DNA from: Hormiphora californensis | Taxonomy: Eukaryota; Ctenophora; Tentaculata; Cydippida; Pleurobrachiidae | Assembly (NCBI GenBank): GCA_020137815.1 | Contig: CM035355.1 | Span: 4,822,520 to 4,886,519, forward strand | Length of the DNA stretch: 64,000 nucleotides | Direction of reading: 5' to 3' | Shown here: positions 22,297 to 34,861 of the stretch, in pieces | Numbering within the stretch: position 1 is the first letter of the stretch | Layout: the number at the start of each line of letters is the position of its first letter | Translations under genes and position numbers: made by a program | The notes under the pieces: generated by a model | Seen by the model: only the letters and a program-made list of their open reading frames with translations | Told to the model about the DNA's origin: nothing | Databases searched by the model: none

Positions 22297-24848
22297 TCAT
22301 CTCATATACCTATCACCCCCAACAGAGGCCGCGAATGCAAACTTCTTATTTTGCTGTTTCTGGTCCCACCACAGTTCGTACTCATCACAATGTAGCAGGT
22401 ATCTCCTTATTGGAGATGGCATTAGTTCCGCAGCCTCCACCACCACCGCCTCCCGACTCCGATATTTCTCCTCCCCATCTCGGTTATCTTCAACAAGAGA
22501 AGGTTTCCTATCTTGTAGAAGAGATGTTTTCCGTTTTATGTGAGATAGCTCGGTGTTGTTTGGGCGGGTTGTGTTGCGGAGGAAGGGCGTGTCGAGGGGT
22601 TGTTGGAGCGTTTGGAGTCGGTTCAGACCCTCGGGACCAGCTACTCGCCTGATCTTTAGTCGACAGAGAGCTTGGAGAGAGGGGACGGAACCTGGGGAAA
22701 GGAGGGGTTAGTTTTGTTTAAATTATAGCAGGGAGGAGTCAGTCTAGTCTGTGTGTTGGTGAGAGAAAAGAGAGAGGATGACAGTGCCAAAAGAAGATCT
22801 AGAGAAAGATGACATAAGATCATACTTGCCTAGATAGACTGTGTTTTCTACACAAGATCACGCCTCGAGAGCAATGTTACGATTTGAGTAAGTAATACTA
22901 CAATCTTTAGTACACTGTTATACTCTCTCTCTCTCTCCTACTGCACTATAAGTATAACTCTCACTTTTCTTACAGATACTCTCAGCTTTGTATCATTAAA
23001 CTATTCCAAAAATATTCCCCAAAAGTACACAATTCTAAATTGAGTAAGATCAATGATTCAAGGGAGATATTTCCCTCTTCCGCCCCGCCCCCACCGAGAG
23101 CTAACCCTCCTTTCATCTTTTTATGTTCTAACCGAGCAAGGCAACTTTTACCACAGCTCCTGATACTACTGTCACCCACGCCCCAATGAGGGAGCTTTAA
23201 GCCGATGTTGATTAAAGATACTCAACAACAACAATGTGAGAATTAAATCCCTCCTCCCCCTCTACTAAATAACATCTCTCTTGGTGCTTATGTCTGCCTC
23301 TCTCTGTATCTGTCTCTCTGTAACCCCCTGTCCTTAGGGGAGTATGTGCCGTAGTTCCATGAGATGATATCCCGCTTATTAAGTCTAATCTTACCATGTC
23401 TTAGTCCTTTCTTTATCTCTCTATATGTCCCACTGTCTCTCTCCTCTGTCTCTCTCTCTATCTCTCTCTCACTCTCTCTCTCTCTCTCTCTACCCCCTCT
23501 ATCTATCCTCTTACCCTTCTCTATCTGATCTCTTTGCGGTAGGGGCAGTGGACCGCAGCTAAGTGTTATATCTCAGGGGGTCTTGTACGTCATGAGGCCC
23601 ATTGTGGCTGAATCTCGCCCCTTGAAACAAACACCACAAACAGACAGAGAATAAATAATTACCAACCACAAACAAAACCTTCAGAAAATCCTCACATAGA
23701 TGACAGACATACAAACGGATAATAATTCATGGTTAATATGACACCAGACATAACACGCCTTGTTAATGAGCCAATATAAAATATATGTAGAGCCATTTGC
23801 CAAAGAAATGAGTTACACTCCAACCAAGCTACAATTAAAGGTTGACAAGATACCTAAAACTTTTCGCATATCGTCTTATTTTGATTTATCATTAATTTTC
23901 AGCATTTTTTCAGAATTTTTTGTCGGCTAGAAATATGTACAAAATAGGGGGTCTACTGACAAATGAGTGTGCCTTTTTTAAAATTGATAACGTAATATCT
24001 CCGGTTCCTGATGAGATACAGAAACCGTTTTGGTAGCGTTGGAAAGGTCTTATTGAGACCAATCCAACGCAACCAAGATCAAGTCTTTATCTTTTGAGGA
24101 ACCGGAAACGTGAATTTCAATTTGCGAGACGCAGTGAGTGTGCCCAGTAAAACCAGTGCTGACAATATCGGTAGACCCCCTATTTCGAATTTTTTTCTAG
24201 CCGACAAAAAATTCTGAAAAAATGCTGAAAATTAATGATAAATCAAAATAAGACGATATACGAAAAGTTTTAGGTATCTTGTCAACCTTTAACATTATCT
24301 CTCTCTCTCATCTCTATCTCCTTCTCTCTATCTTTCTCTCTCTCTCTCTCTCTCATCTCTCCCTCTCTCTCTCGCTTTCTACTTCTCTCTTTCTCTCTGA
24401 CATTTACCATTTTCATGAAATATATACCCAGATCATTATTCAATTGCAATTGAACCAATCCCAGCTTCCTCTCCGGCAGGAATCGGTGGAGACAGACAGA
24501 CACACAACGAAACAGACATTATACAGACAATTATATTACACATGTGTACCTCCCAGTTCCCCACACCCCAACCAAAATAAACACGTGTTCTAACCTATAG
24601 ACAGACAATAGACACACCCAATACCCACAGACATGACAGACAGACAGACAGACAACACTATATTGTAGACACACACAGTTTGGGTGAATTGCTTCACCTG
24701 CACTAATGACTTGGCCCACCGCACAATTAACTGTTTTTCTTGTTGCTTTAGCACATGAGTCAGCTGCATGTAGTAGTCGTGGGGCGGGGTGGTTAATTTA
24801 GACACATGCTATTTTAGGTGAGCCACTTATATCATATTCATCTCTCTA

Positions 24849-24883
<35 letters not shown>

Positions 24884-26584
24884 NNNNNNNNNNNNNNNNN
24901 NNNNNNNNNNNNNNNNNNNNNNNNNNNNNNNNNNNNNNNNNNNNNNNNNNNNNNNNNNNNNNNNNNNNNNNNNNNNNNNNNNNCGATTCTCTCTACTCTA
25001 TCTCTCTCCGCTCTCTCTCTGGTTCGTCTCTCTCTCTCTCGTCTCCTATCTATCGCTCTCGCTCTCGAGAGAGAAAGAAAGAAAAAAGAAGAGAAAATAC
25101 AGACACAGCTGCGTACTTTACGCCAAAATACCCAGCCCTAGTTTACACCGTAATACCCTCTCCCGTAACATACAGACGGCAGGGCATTGGGTACTGGTAT
25201 TTCCATGTGACCTGCCAGGCGACAAACGTTCCGACATAATGGGTGCAAGAACAAAGTTGACTGTAATAAAACTATAGCTTCCGAAAAAGCGTGGGGTTTT
25301 TGTGGAGCCGGAAAAATTAAAAGGGTGAAGGAAAAGGGGGACGGAAAAAAATATAGAACGTGTGCGGGTTTTATTCAGATTCGTCAGTAAACAAAAAAGT
25401 AAAGACATATTTCCCCAAAATTTTTTGATTTTAAGAATCAAAGACATTTCCCAGAGCATTGAGACAATAGTTGAATGAGTCATGGTGGTTTCCCCTGATG
25501 CCGGGGTAGGAGGGTTTGGAGGGGATCAGAGAACAGGTCTGTGTTCCCCAACCGATCCCGACATTGAAAAGATCGGGGGTTATGATTAGGGAACACGGTG
25601 CTCCTGAAGGATTAGGAATCAGGGAGTAGTAGTAGGAGGGGTCAGAGAGGATTAAGTTTGGACACATTGCGTCAACAAGAGTTATTGAGTTCTACTGCCC
25701 CCATCCGGCACCCCCTATAATAACTACTACTGCAGCAGCCGCAAGTAAGGAATGCTCCCCCAGTCAGGCCGACCTCACAGGAATTCTGCCACTAAGTAGA
25801 AGTGTTTCAGTCGCTATAACAACATTGAACACCCCCCTGGATATATCTAACCTTATACCTACAGCTACTCCATAGTGCTACTCTTAGATATCATTTCTCT
25901 CTCTAGCTTCCCCCTGGAATTCATCATCATTTTCTTTGACTACCACCGGTCCCTTCCATCATTCATCCCCGACACTCTTAGAAGAAGAAGAAGAATCCCC
26001 GGTATCGGGACCCACTCTGCCCCCTGGTAGTCGGTAGACTATTCAGTCTCTCCAACCCCCCCTCCGTGATACTAGTATCCTTGTTCTAGGTATGCATGTT
26101 ATGTGTGACCTAGTATCATGGTGTGTGGTCATAACTTGCGTCATTACAACTTGGGAGGAGGTTGAGGGCGGAACCAAAAATAAGAAGAAGAAAGGGAGAC
26201 CCCCGCCCCCCCCCCCCCCCTCTCCCCCGGGACTAAAATTTTAAATTGCTGTGCTTGCGGGGGGTGAAAAGGAGAAAAAGAAGGATGTTTTTGGGGGGAA
26301 AAAAATAAGTAAAAGGGAGAAAAGAAAAGGTGAAGTAGGGGAAATAAAAAAAAAGGGGGGTTAGAGTTCTAAAAGGATCTATTGAATCAATAACTTCTCA
26401 TGTGATGATACTTGCTCTACTAAATCAACAGGCGGAAAACCTTTTCCCCTCGAAAAAGACGGAAAGTGAACCAAAAAGGGGGAAAGATAAACAGAAAAGA
26501 GAGAGAGAAGAAAGGGATGAAGAGATAGAGGAGATTGGGGGGAAGGGAACTTAGGGTTCACGCCCTCCCCAATCCCCTTTTTTT

Positions 26585-26616
<32 letters not shown>

Positions 26617-29600
26617 TTCTTATTCCCTCCTTTTTTAAAGGGGGGGGGGGGGGGGGGGGTAAAGGAGGGGGGAGGGGGGCTAATTAGAAAAGGAGAGAGA
26701 AAAACGAGAGAAAAATCCCATTTCCCCAAGCCCCTCCCCTGCCAGACAAAAAAAAAAGAAAAGCGCATCTTTTTTTAGGGGTTTTCCCTTTACCATCCCC
26801 AAAAAAAAAAAAACCGCACCCCCCACACCCCCCCCTTTCTCCCCACCCTCTCTCTTATTTATCAAATTCTCTCCCCACCCCACTCTCCTCCCCCCAAAAA
26901 ATTTTTTTCCCACCCTTGGCCCTTTAGTCGGCCAAGTTTTGGCTGGGGGATGCAAGGTAAAATCTAGATGGCGGCCCAATTTTGAAATTAAATTGGGCTA
27001 TTTAAACCGATTTTAAAACAAAGTATACCCGGGAAAAAATAGGTTGGGTATAGATGAAAGATAAATACCGGAATGATCATTACATTTTAGAAAATGTTTT
27101 AAAATCCCTAAAATTATGATTTTGGGAAGTCTATTATATACCATTTTTCTAGACTAAAATCATTGATCTTTATAAGAATAAAGGTAAACCACACAATTAC
27201 CCCCGTCTCCCCCCGCGACAAAAAAGGGGTTTATTGGTGTGCTAAGTTTTCTCCCCGAAAAAAAAAATTGGGTACTATATTACGTGTGTCTAGATTTCTC
27301 ACTCATTCTGCATTCTTCTCTCATCTTACTTGAAATTACGAGAAATTTAGCGTAGGTAGTGAGATATGACATAATCACAGTCACTAACTTTCAAATCACT
27401 ACTGAGAATGAGAATTGGGAGAGGGTCGCGGGAGAGGGAACATCTTTAGAGATGAGAAAGTGTGAGAAAAAGGTAAAATAACAAGTGCTTATAATGTGTG
27501 ACATACCGTGTGCGGCAAAAAAAATGCCCCCCCTAGACCACCATAGTTGCCGATGTGGTGGAGAGCTGTAACTTGGCAGGGTTGCTCCACTATGTCTATC
27601 TTGATCCTGACAGAAAAATCAGAGCTCTAGCTCAAAATTCATTTTCATGAACGGAATGAACATTGTCATTCATTCCAGGAAAAAATATTTTCCGGTTCAA
27701 AATTTAACCAATTATGTTTGGCTATCGATTAGCTTTCCAATGTGACCAAGATCAGCTAAATTGGACAACCACAAGAGACACAGTGTCATGTTTCTTAAAG
27801 TTAGTCAGGTCATGTGATCTTCACTGAATCGTTGATCGTGTTCAGTATTACGAATTGGTCTAAGTGGTAGAGAATCACGTATCACATCTGCTAATGAGGG
27901 ATGACGATGCTGATTGGTCATCAGATCTGTAGCTCTTTGATAAATGTCCTCTTTCCTCGAATCACATCACCCTGTATTGGTACACATACCCAATTAGCGG
28001 CCATGATACGAGATTCCTTTGCCCATTGGCCCGATTAGCAATCCCGGAAACTCAACGATTCGGTGGAGATCACATGACCTGACTAACTTAAAGCAACATG
28101 ACACTGTGTCTCTTGTGGTTGTCCAATTTAGCTGATCTTGGTCACATTGGAAAGCAAATCGATAGCCAAACATAATTAGTTAAATTTTGGACCGGAAAAT
28201 ATTTTTTCCTGGAATGAATGACAATGTTCATTCCGTTCATGAAAATGAATTTTGAGCTAGAGCTCTGATTTTTCTGTCAGGATCAAGATAGACATAGTGG
28301 AGCAACCCTGCCAAGTTACAGCTCTCCACCACATCGGCAACTATGGTGGTCTAGGGGGGGCATTTTTTTTGCCGCACACGGTATTAGAAGCAGCTATTTT
28401 TTATTTTAGTCTGTGACCTGTTGTAATGTGGTGTGGTGATCAAATCCCGCCCTAACAATTCCCAATAACTTGTAGAGAGACATTACATAGCTGAAGAAAA
28501 ACATACATTACCCCAAGGCCCGGCCCAAATCATACGCTCACATACTGCTCAACTTTAAGACAAGAGGACATTTAGGGGGCATTAAATTGGGGTCACACAT
28601 TGTTGAGTAAGACTAGGTAAGAGAGAATTTCTCAACAAGACACATATGGAGAAGTGTAAAAACCGAAACTCACATATCAGGAATGAAAGTAGAGAATGGT
28701 CGTGATCCATAGTGAAGTAACAGCCTCACAGTCGGGACATTGTTGTGCTGTACAGCTAGTTGTAGGGAGGTGTACCCGGATTTCACTGAGTCGTAGTCTG
28801 GTTCAGCACCTGGAGAGGGGGAAGGAAGGTGGTTAAAGAGGGGGTTAGGGAGATCAAGTGGGCGGGGAGACCACCTTCAGCACCTGGAGGGAAGTTGGGG
28901 ATGTTAAATATGAGAGGGAGAACGGTTAAAGGAGGGGAGGGGGTGAATGAAGGAAGGTAGCGGGGAAGAGATTTACTTCTCTACTACGTTCTTCTCCCCC
29001 TCTCCCTTCTCTATGAGCATGTGTGTCATATGTGTGAGATAGAGATGGAGAGATAGAAACTAGAAAGATAGAGATAGAGAGAGGGAGAGAGTTAACACTT
29101 CCATAGTGACACACGCATGGCGAACAAGACAAAGAACTTCAGGCAAAGTTAGATGAAAGGCGCTTTCGACACACTAACATGCGATAAGAGTCGTGTTGTT
29201 ATGTATTCTAAGCTAGGGTCCAGCAAGGTAAGAGTTGTAATGTGAGTTGTCGGGTAAGCCCGCTTTAGTATAGCAATGAGAGAAGAAGAAAGATATGACC
29301 ATCCGAAAGAAAGTTTACGTTCAAAGTTCTAACCTTTATTTTGAGAACAGAACCGGAACAGAGATTAGATAAGAATAGAGCAGAATTTCAAACCCAAAAT
29401 TTAAAAAGTTAAATATTAGCAGGTCTGATATTTACCTGAATTGAGAAGTATGGCAACACAACCATCAGCTCCCCGTCTCCTACTAGCAAAATGAAGGGGT
29501 GTCATTCCATCATAGTCTGCACCATCAACCAGGGCTCCACTTCTTATCAATTCCTGCAGGAAGTGAGGTAATGCTAGGGGGATAAGAGTGAAGATCTTTC

Positions 29601-30602
29601 TCAAAACCTGATTATTTCTCAAATGAGGAAATGTACAGTGATCCCTTGTTATGTTCGCGGGGCGCAGTGAGAGATGGTCAGGGAGGCAATTAAGACCCCT
29701 CCATTATGCGAGTGAAATGCTAAATCAGAATACCTACTGACTGGGTGTATATTAATTCATTCAGGAAGTACGTCTAGTATGAAAGGTGGTAATTAGCAAC
29801 TTTCCCTCATAGTGCAACTACACCATAGTACTGCTGCTGCACACCCTAACCCTAACTGAACCTGTGACTCCATTCGCTGGACATTAATCCCCTTCCTTTG
29901 AGTATCAAACACACACTACCCCCTTCCCTTTTCAACTATAACTATCTTTACCCTTCTCTCTACTTCCTCAACTGTCGGATGTCGACTGGTACCTACTCTT
30001 AAAAACTAAACCATTCATTCCGAAACTGTAAACCGCCATCCATCTGGAAGCAGGAATTTAGTAAACATGGTATACGTGTATTTTACCGTTCTGAATTATT
30101 GCCGTTCCATGGATTCCAGAATCTCATTCTCGATTCCTTGCACTTTTCTTGCTCTTATTTTGCTCTTTTTCTCTCCATCTCTAAGAACAATTTGTGGCTT
30201 TAGGACATGTTTCTCTCTCTATCATCCTCTCTTTCCATCTCTCTATCCTCCCTCTATCCCTCTCTCTTTTCTCCTCTCTTCGCTCCAGGAAATACTACAG
30301 GCCCCCGTCGTTCATTCACTACACCCACCACTATCTCTTTGCTTCAGGAAGAAAGAGAGAGAAAGAAAGAGAGAAAAGAGAGAAAAAGAAAGAAAGAGAG
30401 AAAGAAGAAGTCCCTGGACTAAAATATTGTATACAATGTTTGCGGCGCACACTCTCTAAAAGCTGCAGGAGTACTGCAGTAGAACAAGTTCAGGTCACGT
30501 GGTACTCTTTTTACGGAATTTCTTGACTTGATAAGATTTCCTATCGACTGCATACTCTACTTTATCGTAGAGAGTTGTCAACAAAAAGGAGACTGGAGGA
30601 CG

Positions 30603-30697
<95 letters not shown>

Positions 30698-30753
30698 TAG
30701 TTGTGCTACAAGGCTTCTAAACCCAGAAACCTTTCATTTCAGCTGCAGGGAGT

Positions 30754-30836
<83 letters not shown>

Positions 30837-33630
30837 CACCTCTCTCCTACTCACTCACATCTGTTTTTAACAGGTGGAGAGGGAGAATACTAAACAGCTT
30901 GGACCAGTTAGGGATAGCATGCTAGACTGTTACAATAGGCAATTGCTAACTTAGTTGAGTAGCTCCATATTGAAGCAGCGTATATTTGTAGGTACACATG
31001 CCTACGTATTATTATTAGATCAGTGTTCAGTGCAAAACTGTGAAAAAAACAGCCTTCAGGTCGTGCAGCAACAGTACGGATATATACGGATAGGACAAAG
31101 AAAGATTCCGTCTTGGGGAATGAGAGTTTAACCGTGAATGATTTTGAAGACAAACTAAACGAAGTGCTAAAAACGATTGGTATATGGACATATAAGTACA
31201 TTACCTGTACGCATTGTTCGTTAGAGTTAGCAGAGGCAAGGTGTAGTGCTGTTCTCCCGTTGTAGTCCACTGCATTTACATTACAACCTAGGGAAGGGGA
31301 GGATGGGTTAGGAATGATAGTATTATAACCTAGAGGAGGGAGGATGAGTATAGTAAGGAATAATATGGGGTTTTCAAGAGTTTCGATATGTGTTAAATGG
31401 GACACTTGTCCTTTTAATTTTCACATGTGTTGGAGTGAATTTGTTCAGGAACAATCCATGTCATTCTCCCCTCTCGACCCCCCTGAGGGCATTAGACTCG
31501 TGTGTGTTTCCCACTCCTACGCGTCTCTCACTTAAGGGTGCAATTTCCTGTCCTATAGTCTGATCGGGGGCCCTTCTAACGATCGACACACGCTCTTTCC
31601 GGGATGCTATCTTTCTCTCTCTCTCTATCTCTCTCTCTCTCTCACCCACGTGACTCATGATGTGCTAGCATCCCGCACGTGCCAATTTGTCAGCAACTAG
31701 GTTGTCACCGAACGGGGGCAGAGCCAGACACATGGCGCCTCAGAGACAGCATGGAAGAAGTGCAGCAACTCAAGACCAATATTCCGGGTTCGTGTCCTAA
31801 CATGCCCCAACCCTCCTACTTCCTGCCCCCTCCTACTTCCTGCCCCCTCCTACTTCAATGATATCATAATTACAAACAACAACCCTACTCCCTCGGCCAT
31901 CCCTCCCTAGAAAATTCCAAGTTTTTAAAACAAGAAAATTGTAATAACATCACATCTTTTTACGGATTTACAGTATCAATTATAGGGCGCTCTTGTGTAA
32001 CAACAACAGTTGTAAAATGGACACAACTACTATAACGTGTCTCGAATTGCAAAACAATTTGGTCAGACATGGTGTCAGTTTCATGGCGACACCATCTCGA
32101 CAGAACCCAAGATGGCACAATTTTTACGAAATTTTACTGTTCATACTATTGTTTGTGCGTGAAAAAGTAAAGCATGAAATAGCAATATCAATTTCATGCT
32201 TTACAATGTCAATAATAATTTGTCAAAATTTATGTCTGTCAACCTACTTCTTTGTTATCACGGGTATGTTACAAATGTGTTATCAATGGGGGGAGGTTAC
32301 AAAACATTGACCTACCTCGTTGTATGCAGAGAGCCACAGCACGTGCCCGATGGATCGTATCCCCGCTATAACTACACAACCGGTGAAGTGGCGTTTCACC
32401 CAACCTGTTCTCGCACCCCGTCACTGCTCCTGAGTTTACCAAGTACCGGAACTGAGGGAGAATGTGGGTTAGAGAGAAAGTATATCAGAGAGTGCAGAGA
32501 AAAAGAGAAAAGTGAGTATATTATTAGCTAAGCTTTCCCACGGTAGCAGGGTGTAATAAAAGATAATGTATGTGCACAGTTAAACTTGTGAGGGCAGATA
32601 ATGTGGGAAAAGGGTGGCAAACTCATAAAAACTCATTCCGAGAAGTTAGAGGGTCAATATTGGCTCCCTAACTAAGAATGATCAGCTTTTGATATCCAAT
32701 ATAAGTTGCCTAAATTAAAAACCCCCAGGATCTGATTTTACCTGTAGGTAGGAAAAGTGTTCAGTGGTGGCTGCGTAGTGTAACACCCCATTATTATCAA
32801 AATCCAATGTGTTTACATTACCACCCGCCACCAACAACAACCTACTGCACTCTGCAGAAGTGAACGATCTTAGCTTGGATTATAGTTTGGATTATAGAGT
32901 GGGGGTTATTACCTATTTGGGTTTTGGGAAAGGACTAATTTTTTAGTTTGGTTCTAATGACCACTGTGAATTATGATTACAATATAGGACGTGGAAGGTA
33001 TTGTCAGAAGGACCTGCAATTGTGTTAGACCACCCCGGAAGTGTACACTAATCAAGGTACTACTGCAAATCAGTGCTAATTATTGGCCCCCTCCTTCACA
33101 TACCAATATTGTCAGAACATTCCAGGAGGGGGGTGCGTCCGCTTCGTGTTCCTCTGGAGTTCGGGTCAGCCCCCGCGTCAAGGAGGAGTTTCAGGAAGTT
33201 TGAGTTACCACGAGAAGCCACCCAGTGTAGGGGCGTTTTAGAGTCTACCCCACCTAGCACACAGACACGCATTAGAGTTAGGAAGGGGGAGAAATCACAA
33301 GATACAAACAAAAAAGAATGTGACAAACCTGCAACGGTAGTGTCGTCTAGATCGATGGGGCTGTTCAGGCAAGCACCAGCCTTAATAGCTGACCTTAAAG
33401 AAGCCTCATCTTCATTCATAACAGCATACATAACTCCGTAGTGGGTTTTCTGAAAATGAAGCAATGATAGCATCAAACGACAAACAAGTACACAATCACG
33501 TGTAATTATCCGTGTAATGAATTTGGTCAGAAACAATGCGGTAAATTAACGCTGTTTGACTTACATTAAGGGAGTGCTTCTTCTTTCGTTTAGAAAACCG
33601 CTTCAGTAATCGAGGAATAAAATCAAACAT
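22297..33630 (-). CDS. ankyrin-repeat and SOCS-box (ASB-like) protein, 3' structure uncertain
   Basis: Minus-strand exons: 33630-33565, 33449-33329, 33253-33104, 32851-32742, 32451-32316, 31287-31205, 29553-29436, 28809-28674 (donor GTGAGT) and the last exon 22691-22297. The first eight join in phase and give MFDFIPRLLKRFSKRKKK followed by ankyrin repeats (KTPLHWVASRGN, RTALHLASANSN, MTPLHFASRRRG, YTSLQLAVQHNN). The last exon has SLQALCRLKIRR, a clear elongin-binding BC box, and later LMPSPIRRYLLHCDEY, a plausible Cul5-box end. ASB proteins are substrate receptors of cullin-5 ubiquitin ligases. The phases require one linking exon; 25260-25157 (104 bp) fits but has no recognised domain. Alternatively the protein ends at TGA 28672-28670, reading through the exon 8 donor. 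Introns hold MITEs, GA/CT tracts and the N gap. Confidence 0.7.
23835..24292. mobile_element. 458-bp MITE with ~125-bp inverted arms
   Basis: Ends TTAAAGGTTGACAAGATACC and its complement bracket nearly identical arms that include CAGCATTTTTTCAGAATTTT. A core holds GGTTCCTGATGAGATA and GCGTTGGAAAGGTCTT. It lies in an ASB-like gene intron. A decayed half-copy is at 15780-15927. Confidence 0.8.
24884..24983. other. assembly gap of 100 N within a CT microsatellite
   Basis: Exactly 100 N interrupt a (CT)n tract. The gap size is probably nominal. A missing exon of the ASB-like gene could lie here. Confidence 0.95.
25157..25260 (-). other. candidate linking exon of the ASB-like gene
   Basis: The acceptor TTTTATTACAG and a weak donor GTATTA bracket 104 bp that stays open in the phase demanded by the exons at 28809-28674 and 22691-22297. 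The peptide (QLCSCTHYVGTFVAWQ onward) has no recognised motif, so this is offered only because length and phase fit. Confidence 0.2.
26180..27250. other. low-complexity, homopolymer-rich stretch, possibly poor assembly
   Basis: Runs of G, C, A and T of 8-20 bases follow each other densely (for example 26595-26614 and 26641-26659), unlike any neighbouring DNA. All frames here are low complexity. I see no gene. Confidence 0.6.
27506..28381. mobile_element. 876-bp foldback MITE with ~350-bp arms and TA target site
   Basis: Ends CCGTGTGCGGCAAAAAAAAT and complement are flanked by TA (27504-27505, 28382-28383). The arms are nearly identical over about 350 bp, with an unpaired core around 27850-28060. 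The arm motif CATGAACGGAATGAACATTG resembles arm sequence of the foldbacks at 1-2940. It lies in an ASB-like intron. Confidence 0.85.
30601..30834. repeat. (GA)n and (CT)n tracts in inverted orientation
   Basis: A GA tract at about 30609-30693 is followed, after about 65 bp, by a CT tract at about 30756-30834. The two could pair as one long hairpin. It lies in ASB-like intron 6. Frames through it are spurious. Confidence 0.9.
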
Positions 33631-34861
33631 ATCTAAGCTAAAACTGGTATTTGGTTAGCTTTGTTCACTTGTTAATTTACTTATTAAGAATCTGAGTATC
33701 AACCAGAGTACCAGTCAACAGTCGCCACAGGGCACAGAACAAAATATTAAATTTCAGCAAGAAAATAGTACAGCAAAAAAACGTCTCAAGGAGTTGGACT
33801 TAGCTTGTGCTTGCTCGAGCATGTTTACACGTAATACAGGAAATGGGAACACTCAAAACTGAATGACCAAGGTGACGTCAAATGCAACTTGAGAGAATTT
33901 TGACCCAGGGGAGAAGAGAGGTTGGATCCAGTGGGTCCAGGACACTAAGAGGTCATAAATGATTCTCTCGCGAGATCTTGCGAAACAACAGATAGCAGAG
34001 CCCAGAGGACTTCGAGTATTTAGTTCTCAAAAAAGAGAAAAGAAAAAATATCGTGAAAAAAATCTGGATTTCGACTTTTTAGCTTTAGCTTTATTTAACG
34101 CGCGCCGCGCATTTGTTTTAATGCGCGGCTTTGCAATTGCGCGTGCAAAAAATTCACGAATATTTTTCCGTGGTATAGTCGAATTTTTTAATCAAGGGAC
34201 AGGGGCCGCGCATTTACAAAAGTCTTTTTGCGCGTGCTAAACGTTTTCGCTCATATCTTCTGTTCCTGATAAGATAAAGAATCGATCTTGGTTGCGTTGA
34301 AAATGTCTTAAAATTATCTTTCCAACGCTTCCGGGTTCAAGTCTTAAGATTGCCAGGAACTTGATCTCGATTATCACGCGCAAATACAAAGCCGCGCAAC
34401 CCCTCTGAATGCGCGGCCCCCTGTCCCTTGATTAAAAAATTCGACTTTAGTTGTACACAAAAAATAGAAGTAACGAATACATTGTGTATCTTGTTATAAA
34501 AAGGTCTGAAAGTATTTACAAAGCATTCTCTGTACAATCCATTAACATTTTCAGAGTTGAATTCGATCTAATTAGAATGCGATCCGGATCACAAAACAAT
34601 TCCGAACTGCAATTCGAGAGAATGACATTTTGGTTCCGGGCCGGGACTCTTAGAATTGATTTACGAAACTACGAGATTGATCTAACCCATCTGGTCATCT
34701 GACCCATACTTTAAAGATCCGATTCTCAACCTGTACCGTACCCAGCTTCTGTCGGAGTACCATAGTACCATACCCAGATTCACTCTGAATCTGATCTCAA
34801 ATCAAAATCTAAAAACAACCACATTATTGTCACTATATCCGGCAGGACACGGTAAATGTCT
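33631..34861. other. intergenic region between DRC3 and the ASB-like gene
   Basis: Both flanking genes are on the minus strand, so this holds the DRC3 3'UTR and the ASB-like promoter. The MITE at 34178-34445 occupies the middle. No further gene is seen. Confidence 0.5.
34178..34445. mobile_element. 268-bp MITE with ~38-bp arms
   Basis: GTCGAATTTTTTAATCAAGG at 34178 pairs with its complement ending 34445, and the arms continue through GGGACAGGGGCCGCGCATT. The core has TGTTCCTGATAAGATA, GTTGCGTTGAAAATGTCTT and CCAACGCTTCC, resembling the core of the differently ended element at 23835-24292. Confidence 0.75.

Noticed and set aside
28860-28890. CAGCACCTGGAG as a second acceptor/exon start of the ASB-like gene
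   Set aside because: It is a short duplicate of the sequence at 28804-28815, and no open frame follows.
29640-29760. Possible pogo-type end CAGTGATCCCTTGTTATG
   Set aside because: Only one end is visible and no inverted partner or target duplication was found.
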